Positions 1-8,215 of a stretch of 44,790 bases of DNA are shown one piece after another; position 1 is the first letter of the stretch, and every line of letters begins with the position of its first letter. The stretch is from contig JAGBKP010000207.1 in the NCBI GenBank assembly GCA_017635875.1, positions 1 through 44,790 of the forward strand. The letters are read 5' to 3'. A program made the position numbers and the translations under genes. This DNA comes from Selenomonadaceae bacterium. GTDB taxonomy: Bacteria; Bacillota; Negativicutes; Selenomonadales; Selenomonadaceae. The notes below the pieces were generated by a model that searched no databases, was not told the origin of the DNA, and saw only the letters and a list, made by a program, of their open reading frames with translations.

Positions 1-299
1 CCGCCGCCGTTTTTGGCGCATTCGTCTATCGCCGCCTGAATAGCGTCGCCGTAATAAGTAACCTGCTGGGTTTTCTTTATAAGTTTTTTTCCGCGATACT
101 CCATATTTTTCTTAATTTCCGCTTTGGTACCGGGGAAAGGTCCGTCGGGATGCACCAAATACTCTTCGGTAACGTCCCTAACGAGATGTTTATACTTGTC
201 CGCGTCTATCATATAAACAGGCTCGGACTTAGGACGCGGCATAGAACAAACGGTATCGACAATTTCATCATACTTCTTTTGATTCCACTCAAACGCCAT
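1..299 (-). CDS. GH28-type polygalacturonase, N-terminal part (runs off left edge)
   Basis: About 99 residues are visible, starting at an ATG (297-299) after an AAGAAGG ribosome binding site. The protein ends at the window edge in AIQAAIDECAKNGGG, which matches the start of the right-handed beta-helix in glycoside hydrolase family 28 (typically 'D..AIQ.AID.C...GGG'). GH28 enzymes cleave polygalacturonan and related oligogalacturonides. There is no signal peptide: the start MAFEWNQKKYDE is hydrophilic, so a cytoplasmic enzyme acting on imported oligomers is likely. It reads in the same direction as uxaCBA and follows uxaA, which use the galacturonate it would release. The family call rests on one short motif plus context; a related beta-helix enzyme (pectate lyase-like) is possible. 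Confidence 0.65.
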   Translation of the reverse strand, partial: MAFEWNQKKYDEIVDTVCSMPRPKSEPVYMIDADKYKHLVRDVTEEYLVHPDGPFPGTKAEIKKNMEYRGKKLIKKTQQVTYYGDAIQAAIDECAKNGG

Positions 300-337
300 A
301 CTCCAACCTTCTTTCTACATTATTTTTTTGTAGATTT

Positions 338-447
338 ACCTTCTTTCTTTTCTTTCTCTCTCTTTTTTATCCCCTAAAGGGGACAGGTAAAAAATAGAGA
401 GAAAGAAAAGAAAGAAGCAAAGAAAAGAAAGAGAGAGAAAAAATTTT
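338..447. repeat. Triplex-type polypurine/polypyrimidine element, single unit (copy 1)
   Basis: A pyrimidine arm (about 339-367) is followed by a purine arm (about 392-416) complementary to it. After a short linker there is a second purine arm (about 419-443) that is the mirror image of the first. The loop between the first two arms holds its own small hairpin (CCCCTAAAGGGG, then ACAGG). The AT-rich tail (TTTTAATAAACTCTGTTGATTA) resembles the spacer of the longer copies at 13.9 and 21.2 kb. It lies between uxaA and the GH28 gene, in an interval with no other feature. Confidence 0.8.
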
Positions 448-512
448 AATAAACTCTGTTGATTATTTTTATTGTTGTGTTTTTATACTTCTATCTATAA
501 ACCAATTACATA

Positions 513-2012
513 TTATAAAGTTACGCCGTCCTTAAATATCGCCAGCTCATGTTTGTCTAGTGCTTCCGATTTTGCGTGTTTTTCGCCGGAAGCGACCGCC
601 AAGAGGAACTCGAAAAATTCTTCGGCTTTTTCTTCCATCGTCGCGCCTTCGACAAGCGCGCCCGCGTTGAAATCTATCCAGTTGCTCTTATGGTTCGCTA
701 TGCGCGAATTGCTTGAAATCTTCACCGTAGGTACGGGACAAGCAAACGGAGTGCCGCGTCCCGTTGTAAATAGCACCATATCCGCGCCCGCCGCCGCCAA
801 CGCGTTCGCCGCGACTAAGTCGTTGCCCGGACCTTGCAATAAGAGCAAGCCTTTTTCGTACGCTCTGTCGCCGTAAGTAAGCACGTCCATAACGGTAGCC
901 GTGCCACCTTTTTGCACACAACCCAAGGATTTATCCTCAAGAGTCGTGATGCCGCCCGCTTTGTTGCCGGGAGATGGATTTTCGTCCACTTTTTCGCCGT
1001 AACTCTTGAAATAATTTTTAAAGTTGTTTATTAAATCCACGGTTTTCTTAAACGTCGCCTCGTCCTTGCAACGATTCATAAGAAGAGTTTCCGCGCCGAA
1101 CATCTCGGGAACTTCGGTAAGTATCGCCGTACCGCCCGCCGCGATGAGTTTATCCGCGACCGCGCCCACGAGAGGATTTGCCGTTATGCCGGAGAAACCG
1201 TCCGAGCCGCCGCATTTTAAGCCAAACACCAATTTGCTGACGGGGAGTTCTTCGCGCTTATATTTATTTGCAAACGCCATAAGCGTTTTTACTTTTTCAA
1301 GCCCCGCCGTTATTTCGTCTTCGACTTCTTGACAGACGAGATAATCCATTTTGCCGGGGGTAATATCTCCCACCGCCGCTTTCATCTGATCCGGCTGATT
1401 GTTTTCGCAACCAAGACTGAGGAGTAAGACTGCGCCCGCATTCGGGCTGTGGGTTAAGCCCGCCAAGAATTTTTGCGTGCGATGATGATCTTCGGCAAGC
1501 TGCGAGCAACCGTGCGGATGACTGTACGCGTATACGCCTTCAACATTCGGGAAATCCTTTAAAAACGCTTGCGCTTTTTCTTCGATAACCCTCGCGATTG
1601 AATTTACGCAACCGACCGTCGGAATAATCCAAACTTCGTTTCTGATTCCCGCTCTGCCGTCCTCCCTTGCGTATCCTTTGAAAGTGTATTTCTTGTCGCT
1701 TTTCTTCGGAGGCTCTCCCGCTTCTTCGGGGTGGTAGGAATATTCCAAAAGGTCGCCGAGTTTGCTCTTTGTGTTGTGGCTGTGTACCCACGAGCCTAAT
1801 TTGATGTCGCTCTTCGCCGTGCCGATAGGGAAACCGTACTTTATAATCTCTTTTCCCTGCGGTATGTCCTCTTTTGCGATTTTATGCCCCGCGGGAACGT
1901 CTTCGTTTAAAGTTACGCTCTTTCCCGCAACTTCCACCGTATCGCCTTTTTTAAGCGGAGAAAGGGCTACAACAACATTATCCTTTGCGTGTATCTGATA
2001 GACTTTCTCCAT
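513..2012 (-). CDS. uxaA: Altronate dehydratase
   Basis: A 499-residue protein of normal family length. It converts D-altronate to 2-keto-3-deoxygluconate in the isomerase branch of galacturonate catabolism. The N-terminal ~95 residues form the SAF-like domain (MEKVYQIHAKDNVVVAL...). The rest is the UxaA/GarD catalytic domain with the Gly- and Cys-rich stretches HPHGCSQLAEDH, LGCENNQPDQ and LKCGGSDGFSG, which are typical of this iron/manganese-dependent dehydratase. It lies 4 nt after uxaB, so the two are surely co-transcribed. The ATG follows a moderate GGGAG site. Confidence 0.95.
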   Translation of the reverse strand: MEKVYQIHAKDNVVVALSPLKKGDTVEVAGKSVTLNEDVPAGHKIAKEDIPQGKEIIKYGFPIGTAKSDIKLGSWVHSHNTKSKLGDLLEYSYHPEEAGEPPKKSDKKYTFKGYAREDGRAGIRNEVWIIPTVGCVNSIARVIEEKAQAFLKDFPNVEGVYAYSHPHGCSQLAEDHHRTQKFLAGLTHSPNAGAVLLLSLGCENNQPDQMKAAVGDITPGKMDYLVCQEVEDEITAGLEKVKTLMAFANKYKREELPVSKLVFGLKCGGSDGFSGITANPLVGAVADKLIAAGGTAILTEVPEMFGAETLLMNRCKDEATFKKTVDLINNFKNYFKSYGEKVDENPSPGNKAGGITTLEDKSLGCVQKGGTATVMDVLTYGDRAYEKGLLLLQGPGNDLVAANALAAAGADMVLFTTGRGTPFACPVPTVKISSNSRIANHKSNWIDFNAGALVEGATMEEKAEEFFEFLLAVASGEKHAKSEALDKHELAIFKDGVTL

Positions 2013-2016
2013 ATCT

Positions 2017-3495
2017 TCACGCTCCCAACGCTTTTATATACGCCTTCGCGCCTTTTTCCTCTATACCTTTCAAGTGATTCAAAACCTCAACTTCAAAGCC
2101 GTCGAATTTTGTTAAGTCTTCGCCCCACCATTCAACCTGCGAAAGCACGGCGTTTACATAATCTTTATCGGATTTTCCCGCGTTAGCCGCGATAAAGTCC
2201 ATTTTTTCCGCATCGTCTTGAATTTTGTATGTTTCGTTTCCGCGATGACCGATTAAGCAACTGTCGCCTTTTTCGCTTGTGCGATAGAATGCGAGGAGAG
2301 CGGCAAGGGAATATGTGAGCCATTTCGGAAGTTTTTTCGTAGCCGCGAAACTGTCTTTAAGGCTGGGAAGCACGCGAGCGCGCCATTTTGCTATGGAGTT
2401 TAAAGAGATAGAGAGAAGCGCGTGTTTTACGAAAGGATTTTCAAAGCGTTCGAACACCGCTCTTGCAAAGCCTTCCGCCTGCTCTCTCGGCAAATGCACC
2501 GTAGGCACGATTTCGCCGAAAACGCTCTGGTCGAGCTGACGACGAACGTCCTCGTCCTCCATACACTCTCCCACAAAATTGAATCCAGCAAGATATGCGC
2601 CAAGCACCATTGAAGTATGCGCGCCGTTTAATATGCGAACTTTTCTCTCCTTATACACTTCGATTTTAGACGTATATTCAACCGTCAGCCAATCGCCGCC
2701 GATGTCAAAGGTGGAATGAAGTTTTTCGTCGCCTATTACCCAAAGTCCGAAAGGCTCCGCCTCGTCCAAAAGTTTATCCTCATAACCGAGCTCTTTTGCG
2801 TACTGCTCTTCTTTCCCCTTCGGGAAGCCGGGAACGATACGGTCAACAAGCGTGCTGACAAACGAGCAGTCCTTTTCGACCCAAGTTTTGAAATCCGCCG
2901 AAAGCTTCCATAAATCTATATATCTCTTTACGCAATCAAGGAGAGCCTCGCCGTTATGGTCTATAAGCTCCACGGGGAGCATCGTCAAGCCTTTGCCCTC
3001 GCCTTTAAAGTGTTCGTATCTCTTATATAGGAACTGAGTGAGTTTTGCGGGAAAATGTTCCGCAGGCTTATCGTCAAATTTATCTGTGTCTACGAAAACA
3101 ATACCCGCCTCTGTGGTGTTGGATACGACATATTCTAATTCGGGAACTTTCGCAAATTCCATATATTCTTCAAAATCATCGTATGCGCTCACGACTTTTT
3201 CAACGCTTGTGACTACTCTATTCTCTTGATAGGGTTTACCGTTCTTCTTACCCCTTATGCACACCGTATAAAAATAATTCTGGTCTTTAAATTTCTGCAA
3301 ATTCTGACGGTTGCGGGGATTAGGCGCGGTAGGCGTTACTATAGCGATATTACCGTCAAATTTGCCCTTTTCGTTAGCGACGTCCAGTCCGTAATCCACA
3401 AAAGCTCTTAAAAAGTTGCCCTCGCCGTACTGCAATACCTTTAAAGGACGAGCCTTTCTGACGCAGAGGTCTTTTCTCTCAATAATACTTCCCAT
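2017..3495 (-). CDS. uxaB: Tagaturonate reductase (altronate oxidoreductase)
   Basis: About 492 residues of the polyol/mannitol dehydrogenase family. It reduces D-tagaturonate to D-altronate with NADH. Seen: an N-terminal Rossmann region (VLQYGEGNFLRAFVDYGLD), the family motif RILNGAHTSMVLGAYLAG, and PFVKHALLSISLNSIAKW near the C-terminus. I place the start at the ATG 3495-3493, which sits 8 nt after AAGGAG. An upstream TTG at 3501 would be only 2 nt from that site. It is preceded by uxaC (166-nt gap) and followed by uxaA (4-nt gap). Confidence 0.95.
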   Translation of the reverse strand: MGSIIERKDLCVRKARPLKVLQYGEGNFLRAFVDYGLDVANEKGKFDGNIAIVTPTAPNPRNRQNLQKFKDQNYFYTVCIRGKKNGKPYQENRVVTSVEKVVSAYDDFEEYMEFAKVPELEYVVSNTTEAGIVFVDTDKFDDKPAEHFPAKLTQFLYKRYEHFKGEGKGLTMLPVELIDHNGEALLDCVKRYIDLWKLSADFKTWVEKDCSFVSTLVDRIVPGFPKGKEEQYAKELGYEDKLLDEAEPFGLWVIGDEKLHSTFDIGGDWLTVEYTSKIEVYKERKVRILNGAHTSMVLGAYLAGFNFVGECMEDEDVRRQLDQSVFGEIVPTVHLPREQAEGFARAVFERFENPFVKHALLSISLNSIAKWRARVLPSLKDSFAATKKLPKWLTYSLAALLAFYRTSEKGDSCLIGHRGNETYKIQDDAEKMDFIAANAGKSDKDYVNAVLSQVEWWGEDLTKFDGFEVEVLNHLKGIEEKGAKAYIKALGA

Positions 3496-3516
3496 ACACA
3501 AAGCTCCTTCTTTCTA

Positions 3517-3561
3517 TTGGGCTTTGCCCAAACCCACAAGGGGCGCTGCCCCTTGACCCCA
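3517..3561. repeat. GC-rich double-hairpin repeat (copy A)
   Basis: Two small hairpins in a row, TTGGGC-ttt-GCCCAA and CAAGGGGC-gct-GCCCCTTG, followed by ACCCCAT. A longer relative lies at 39989-40065 upstream of birA. It sits just upstream of the uxaB start, between uxaC and uxaB. Confidence 0.75.
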
Positions 3562-3620
3562 TCTTTTATTTTTTAAAGGATTAGATTGTTATAAGCATTT
3601 AAACGGTTTTTATATATATC

Positions 3621-3653
3621 ACAAGAAGCCGCAGAATTTCTACGACTTCTTGT
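3621..3653. terminator. Hairpin after uxaC (possible weak terminator or mRNA processing stem)
   Basis: ACAAGAAG and CTTCTTGT form an 8-bp stem, extended by CG/CG after a one-base bulge, 15 nt after the uxaC stop. No good T-run follows on the minus strand, so read-through into uxaB is likely and the hairpin may instead stabilise the uxaC message. Confidence 0.5.
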
Positions 3654-3667
3654 TGTAAATATACCTC

Positions 3668-5077
3668 TTAAATCTCAAATCCGAAATAGCGTTTCGCATT
3701 GTTAAAGCTGATGTCTTCCACAATCTTGCCGAGGAAAGCCATATCCGCCGGATATTCGCCGTTTTCTACGAGTTTTCCGAGCCAGTTGCAGAGTATTCTT
3801 CTATAATATTCGTGGCGAGTGTAAGAGAGGAAAGACCTTGAATCCGTGAGCATACCTACGATATTTCCCAAAACGGAAAGATTTGCGATATTGGTAAGCT
3901 GCGCTTCCATACCGGTCTTTGTGTCGTTAAACCACCACGCGGAGCCCTGCTGAATTTTGCCGGGAACTTCGGGACCTTGGAAAGAGCCTATAATCGTAGC
4001 GATTAAAGCGTTGTCGCTCGGATTTAAGGAATATAATATAGTTTTGGGAAGATGTCCGCGGCTTTCCATCGCGTCTAAAAGCGCAACGATGCCTTCGCCG
4101 CAAGCATAAGAGCCTATGCTGTCAAAGCCGGTGTCGGGTCCTTGCTCCTTAAAGCGGCGGCTGTTGTTGTCGCGCATAGCAGAGTAATGAATTTGCATAC
4201 CCCAACCGCGCTCTGCGTATTCTTTCGACAAATAGAGCAAGAGCGCGCTCTTGTATTCTTCAATCTCCTCAACGGTGAGCACTCCGCCGGAGAACGCTTT
4301 GTCCATTATATCGTCTATTTTAGAGTCGCTCGCCGCGCGATAAAATACGTTTTCGAGAGCGTGGTCGGAAGCGCGGCAACCCATATCGTGGAAGAACTGT
4401 ATGCGTTTTCCGAGAGCTTCTTTTAAACCGCCGAAATTGGTGATTTTAACGCCGGCGACATCGCTTAATTTTTTAATATAATCTTTCCATTCGGGTTTAT
4501 TTATACGCATCGCCGCGTCGGGACGCATAGCGGGCAAAACTTTTGCGGCGCATTTGCCGTCTTCTTTGATTTTTTTGTGCCAGCGAAGGTCGTCTGCGGG
4601 GTCGTCCGTGGTGCAGATAAGTTTTACGTTCGCTTGCTTAATAAGCCCCTGAACGGTAAAATCGTCGGTAGCGAGTTTTTCGTTGCAAATTTTCCAAATT
4701 TTTTCCGCGCTGTCTGCGTTTAAGGTGTCAGTCACGCCGAAGAAACGCTGAAGTTCAAGATGCGTCCAATGATAGAGGGGATTTCCTATAGCGCGGGGCA
4801 AGCTCTCCGCGAACATCTGAAATTTTTCTCTCGCGCTTGTTTCTTTTCCCGTGATTTTTTCTTCGGGTATGCCGTTGGAGCGAATCATACGCCATTTGTA
4901 GTGGTCGCCGCCGAGCCAAACTTCCGTAATGTTTTCAAATTTACGGTTTTCCGCTATCTCCTGCGGGTTTATGTGACAGTGGTAATCGATTATGGGCATC
5001 TTAGCCGCGTGTTCGTGATAGAGCTTTTTCGCGGTTTCGGTTTCCAGAAGAAAATCTTTGTCCATAAATTGTTTCAT
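3668..5077 (-). CDS. uxaC: Glucuronate/galacturonate isomerase
   Basis: About 469 residues, the usual length. It isomerises D-galacturonate to D-tagaturonate and D-glucuronate to D-fructuronate, the first step of the hexuronate pathway. Family features seen: the metal-binding start MPIIDYHCHINPQEIAENRKF, the YHWTHLELQRFFG motif, AMRDNNSRRF, and the C-terminal SFLSYTRHEYYRRILCNWLG. I use the ATG at 5077, about 11 nt after AAGGAG; the GTG at 5089 overlaps that site. It is the first gene of uxaC-uxaB-uxaA. No kinase or aldolase (kdgK/kdgA) for the later steps is in view. Confidence 0.95.
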   Translation of the reverse strand: MKQFMDKDFLLETETAKKLYHEHAAKMPIIDYHCHINPQEIAENRKFENITEVWLGGDHYKWRMIRSNGIPEEKITGKETSAREKFQMFAESLPRAIGNPLYHWTHLELQRFFGVTDTLNADSAEKIWKICNEKLATDDFTVQGLIKQANVKLICTTDDPADDLRWHKKIKEDGKCAAKVLPAMRPDAAMRINKPEWKDYIKKLSDVAGVKITNFGGLKEALGKRIQFFHDMGCRASDHALENVFYRAASDSKIDDIMDKAFSGGVLTVEEIEEYKSALLLYLSKEYAERGWGMQIHYSAMRDNNSRRFKEQGPDTGFDSIGSYACGEGIVALLDAMESRGHLPKTILYSLNPSDNALIATIIGSFQGPEVPGKIQQGSAWWFNDTKTGMEAQLTNIANLSVLGNIVGMLTDSRSFLSYTRHEYYRRILCNWLGKLVENGEYPADMAFLGKIVEDISFNNAKRYFGFEI

Positions 5078-5248
5078 AGGTACGGTCACTCCTTTTCAAA
5101 TAACAGAACGGCGGATAAAAAAGGACAGCAAATTCTAAATTGCCTAAAATTTCACTTTAAAGATACTATTCTTTAAAATTTTTTAATTTCCTTCTAATTT
5201 TTTTGAAAATTTCAATATATTTTTCAAAAACAAAAATTTCCTCTAACC

Positions 5249-5277
5249 TTGACTTAAGTATAAAATTTGCGTAAAAT
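5249..5277 (+). promoter_or_regulatory. Sigma-A-type promoter for the chemoreceptor-like gene
   Basis: TTGACT (5249-5254), a 17-nt spacer and TAAAAT (5272-5277) lie 43 nt before the ATG. The gene also has a good GGAGG site at 5309-5313. This interval is shared with the divergent uxaC start, where I could not settle on a promoter. Confidence 0.65.
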
Positions 5278-5320
5278 TAAGCGATATATAGTAATGTAGT
5301 TTTTTATCGGAGGCGAAGTT

Positions 5321-6955
5321 ATGGGTATTCGCGGGAGGCTTGTAAGTCTTGCTATACTTGCGGCGGCAACCATCATCTTAATAGCCGGTTCGGGTTATTA
5401 CAGGGCATCCGAAGTCATAAAGCAAAACGTCGAAGATAAACTTATGGCAAAAGTCGCCAAAGAATCATCCGGTTTTGAAGGTTGGCTATTAGAAAAAAAG
5501 CGCACGGCGGTTGATACGGCGCATTTTATGGAAACCGTCGACGATTCTTTAAAAGGAGAACGTCGCTTTTTAAATATGCACCGCGACGACGAAGCCGTGT
5601 TAAACATCGCCTACGCGGACGAATCGGGGAAATTCACCTCATACCTCCGAAAAGATTTTGCAAACGTCGACGTTCACACAAGAGCGTGGTACCAAAAACT
5701 TATGCGGGAAAAACACCCCTCCTTTACCAATCCCTACGAATCCCTTTCAATAGGCGACGTTGCAATATCTGCCATAGCTCCCGTGTTTAAAGACGGCGAA
5801 TTTTACGGCGGCGTCTGCGTCGTTATCGGCATAAAATCGCTTCTCTATAAAGTCGGCGCGATGAATTACGAAGGGGCGGGCGAGGGCTTTTTATTCGACA
5901 GCAACGGGCATTTAATCGCAACGGCGACCACAACCGCGGGAAAATCCATCGGCGAAATATCGACGCTTGCCCATCACGAAAAGGAAATACTGTCAGGCGG
6001 CAGTTTGGGAATTTCTAGTATTAAAGACGGCAATGTAATTTCATTTTCAAAAGTGCCTTCTACAGGTTGGATTCTCGTTTTTGCCGTGCCGGAGCAAACG
6101 GTATACGCGCCTCTTACGGAGCTTCGCGTCGCTTCCGTTGCGCTTGCGATACTTGGTCTTCTCCTTGTGCTTTTAATGTTTAAGCTCTGCATTAGATTTT
6201 CGGACGATATAGTTACAAGCGTATCCGCCGTAGAAAAAAGGGCGGCGGAAATAGCTACGGGAAATCTTGCTTTTTCGGATTTGCCGATACGGACAAATGA
6301 CGAAATCGGCGAACTTACGGCGGCGTTTAACACGATGACAAGGGATTTAAGGAATCTTGTCGGCAAAACAAAAGAAGCGGCGGCGGGAGTTGCCTCGTCG
6401 TCGAAAGATTTATTGAAATATGTTGAACAAAACGCGGAATCCACTAGAGAAATCGCGAGTTTAGCCAGCAAAGTGGCGGCGGGAATGGCAAAGCAAAAAG
6501 AAGACGTATTTGAAACGGCGGGACACGTAGACGCGGCTTTTTCCGATATGGACGATTTAGGAAGACGCGTTGAAGCGTTGAAAGAAGATATAATGGCGAT
6601 GGCGGACGGTACGGCGTTTATATTGGAGGATGCGAAAAGCATAGTAACAAACGGCGGCGATGAAGAAATGCTCTCTAAATGTTTCGATTCGCTGTTTGAC
6701 GCGCTTTCGACTCTATCCCAAAACGCAGAGGAACTTGCGACTTTAACAAGAACCATCGAAGAAAAAACGGGCTACATCATAGACAACATAAATTCAATGG
6801 ACACGGTGACAAGAGAAACGGCAACAAACGCGGCGACAATAGAGACCGCGACGGAAGCCGAAGAAGCCGCAGTCTTAGACATCGTTGCGAGCGCGGAGGC
6901 TATGGACAATCTCGCAAAAGATTTAAGCGAAAACGCGGCTAGGTTTAAGCTTTGA
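5321..6955 (+). CDS. Cache-HAMP chemoreceptor-like protein with an atypical signalling tail
   Basis: A 544-residue membrane protein. An N-terminal transmembrane segment (about 8-28) is followed by an extracellular dCache sensor region (about 35-260: DDEAVLNIAYADESGKFTSY, HTRAWYQKLM, GGVCVVIGIKSLLYKV). A second membrane segment (about 268-290), a HAMP domain (about 295-345, ending in TNDEIGELTAAFNTMTRDL) and a long Ala/Glu-rich coiled coil follow. The coiled coil looks like a methyl-accepting bundle. I cannot find the highly conserved hairpin tip (E-IGxIVxxIxxIAxQTNLLALNAAIEAARAGE-type) that contacts CheA/CheW, and the tail after HAMP is only ~200 residues. It may act on another partner or be a decayed receptor. 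It is monocistronic, with its own promoter. Confidence 0.8.
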   Translation: MGIRGRLVSLAILAAATIILIAGSGYYRASEVIKQNVEDKLMAKVAKESSGFEGWLLEKKRTAVDTAHFMETVDDSLKGERRFLNMHRDDEAVLNIAYADESGKFTSYLRKDFANVDVHTRAWYQKLMREKHPSFTNPYESLSIGDVAISAIAPVFKDGEFYGGVCVVIGIKSLLYKVGAMNYEGAGEGFLFDSNGHLIATATTTAGKSIGEISTLAHHEKEILSGGSLGISSIKDGNVISFSKVPSTGWILVFAVPEQTVYAPLTELRVASVALAILGLLLVLLMFKLCIRFSDDIVTSVSAVEKRAAEIATGNLAFSDLPIRTNDEIGELTAAFNTMTRDLRNLVGKTKEAAAGVASSSKDLLKYVEQNAESTREIASLASKVAAGMAKQKEDVFETAGHVDAAFSDMDDLGRRVEALKEDIMAMADGTAFILEDAKSIVTNGGDEEMLSKCFDSLFDALSTLSQNAEELATLTRTIEEKTGYIIDNINSMDTVTRETATNAATIETATEAEEAAVLDIVASAEAMDNLAKDLSENAARFKL

Positions 6956-6958
6956 AAA

Positions 6959-7328
6959 CCGTTCTTTTCTTTCTTTTTCTTATAAGAAAAAGAATTTTAA
7001 TATAAAAATAAAACATATAACATTAGGGCGTGTTGGTAAACCCCGCCAACGCGCTTTGACGGCTATTTTGCCGTCTGAACTGCGTCAGAAAAAACTCGAC
7101 GTAGCCTAGCTACGACTTCGTTTTTTCTTCCTTGTCAAACGACAAAATCTCTCGTCACATCACGCCGTCAGGAGTTTACCAACACGCCCTAGAAAGACTA
7201 ATCAATAGAGTTTATTAAAGTTTTTTCTTTCTCTTTTTTCTTTGTTACTTTCTTTTTGCTCTTTCTTTTTTTCCCTCCGCAAGGGAGGACAGGCAAAAAA
7301 GAAAGAGCAAAAAGAAAGTAAGGTTAAA
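6959..7328. repeat. Composite triplex-type element, interrupted by a MITE (copy 2)
   Basis: Left half (6959-7023): a pyrimidine arm then a shortened purine arm AAGAAAAAGAA. Compared with the copy at 35.05 kb it has lost one purine segment, as expected from recombination between the two purine arms. The MITE-like element at 7024-7191 is inserted here. Right half (7192-7328): the spacer ACTAATCAATAGAGTTTATT, then mirror-related pyrimidine arms, a loop with the hairpin CCCTCCGCAAGGGAGG, and a purine arm ending in AAGGTT. Together with the MITE and terminator it fills the 415-nt gap between the receptor gene and znuB. Confidence 0.8.
7024..7191. mobile_element. MITE-like element with 18-bp perfect terminal inverted repeats
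   Basis: TAGGGCGTGTTGGTAAAC (7024-7041) is exactly inverted at 7174-7191. If the outer TA is the target duplication, the element is 7026-7189 flanked by TA, as with IS630/Tc1-mariner type transposition. Inside are further stems: GACGGC-tattt-GCCGTC and CGTAGC-CTA-GCTACG, the latter within longer complementary arms ending in runs of A and T. There is no coding capacity. It interrupts the polypurine repeat copy 2. Confidence 0.8.
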
Positions 7329-7334
7329 AAAAAA

Positions 7335-7369
7335 ACGCATAGCGTAATTGAGAGTACGCTATGCGTTTT
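7335..7369 (-). terminator. Rho-independent terminator of the metal importer operon (bidirectional)
   Basis: A 12-bp perfect stem, ACGCATAGCGTA (7335-7346) and TACGCTATGCGT (7355-7366), with an 8-nt loop. It is flanked by A-runs on the left and T-runs on the right, so it can work on both strands. It lies directly after the znuB stop. Confidence 0.9.
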
Positions 7370-8215
7370 TTATTTAATAAATCGTGTTCTCATAAAAAGC
7401 GTAACAAAAAAAATTACCGCGCCGGTTAAAACTATCGCCGCGCCTGCGGAAGTATTCATATAATACGCGCCTATAAGCCCTATAACGCCGCTTAAAAGGG
7501 CGAAAACTACGGAAGTGAGAGAATAGCTTCGTATGTTGTTGGTGACGTTTCTCGCGGACGCCGCGGGAAGCACCAAAAGCGAATTTATGAGAAGAATACC
7601 CACCCATTCTATGGACATCGCAACCGTAACGGCAAGGACGCTTGCGAATATTCCTTCGTACAGAACCGAAGATATTTTCCTGCTCCTCGCTATCTGCGGA
7701 CTAACGGTAGAGAGCAAGAGTTTATTAAATATTTTACCCCATAATAAAACCACAACGATAAAAAAAACAAAAAGAGCGTATATTTCGTTTACGGATATGG
7801 CGAGTAAATCGCCGATTAAAAAATTCGCAAACTTTTGAAATCCGCCGCCAACGCTCATAATCGCAAGCCCTAAAGCTATAGCCGCAGAAGAAAACACGCC
7901 TATAACCGTATCCGCCTCCATTTTGCTCTTGTTTTTTATATATGTGACCAAAAGCGCGAATATGACGGAAAACACGAGAAGCGAAACTTTAGGCGAAAGC
8001 AAACCGACAAGAGAACCTACGGCGATACCCGTAAACGCGCCGTGACCCAAGGAATCCGAAAAAAACGCCATTTTGCTCTGCACAACCATAGAGCTTAAAA
8101 GCCCAAAAATCGGCGTTATCAAAAAAATCGCGACAAACGCCCTTTGCATAAACGCAAAACTTGCCCATTCAAAGGGCAACGCTCCTATGACGGAATAAAA
8201 ATTTTCCAATATCAC
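7370..8215 (-). CDS. znuB: Metal (Zn/Mn-type) ABC transporter permease
   Basis: A 281-residue, strongly hydrophobic protein with about eight membrane segments, of the ABC-3 family (ZnuB/MntB/TroC). Family signatures seen: LSSMVVQSKMAFFSDSLGHGAFTGIAVG near residue 45, and WVGILLINSLLVLPAASARN near residue 205. It forms the membrane channel that takes up zinc or manganese from a binding protein. Its start overlaps the ATPase stop by 4 nt (ATGA-type coupling). No solute-binding protein or Fur-type regulator is adjacent, so the metal is not settled by context. Confidence 0.88.
   Translation of the reverse strand: MILENFYSVIGALPFEWASFAFMQRAFVAIFLITPIFGLLSSMVVQSKMAFFSDSLGHGAFTGIAVGSLVGLLSPKVSLLVFSVIFALLVTYIKNKSKMEADTVIGVFSSAAIALGLAIMSVGGGFQKFANFLIGDLLAISVNEIYALFVFFIVVVLLWGKIFNKLLLSTVSPQIARSRKISSVLYEGIFASVLAVTVAMSIEWVGILLINSLLVLPAASARNVTNNIRSYSLTSVVFALLSGVIGLIGAYYMNTSAGAAIVLTGAVIFFVTLFMRTRFIK

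Noticed and set aside
5090-5250. An operator for a uronate regulator upstream of uxaC (GCAAATTCTAAATTGC)
   Set aside because: Imperfect AT-rich palindrome in an AT-rich region, with no second copy and no regulator in view; not enough to call.
5974-6756. 260-codon minus frame inside the receptor gene
   Set aside because: Ser/Ala-rich antisense shadow of the coiled coil; no ribosome site.
7024-7191. The MITE as a transcription terminator or structured RNA gene
   Set aside because: Perfect 18-bp ends with a TA dinucleotide at both borders and insertion inside another repeat fit a transposed element better; a separate good terminator for znuB lies next to it.
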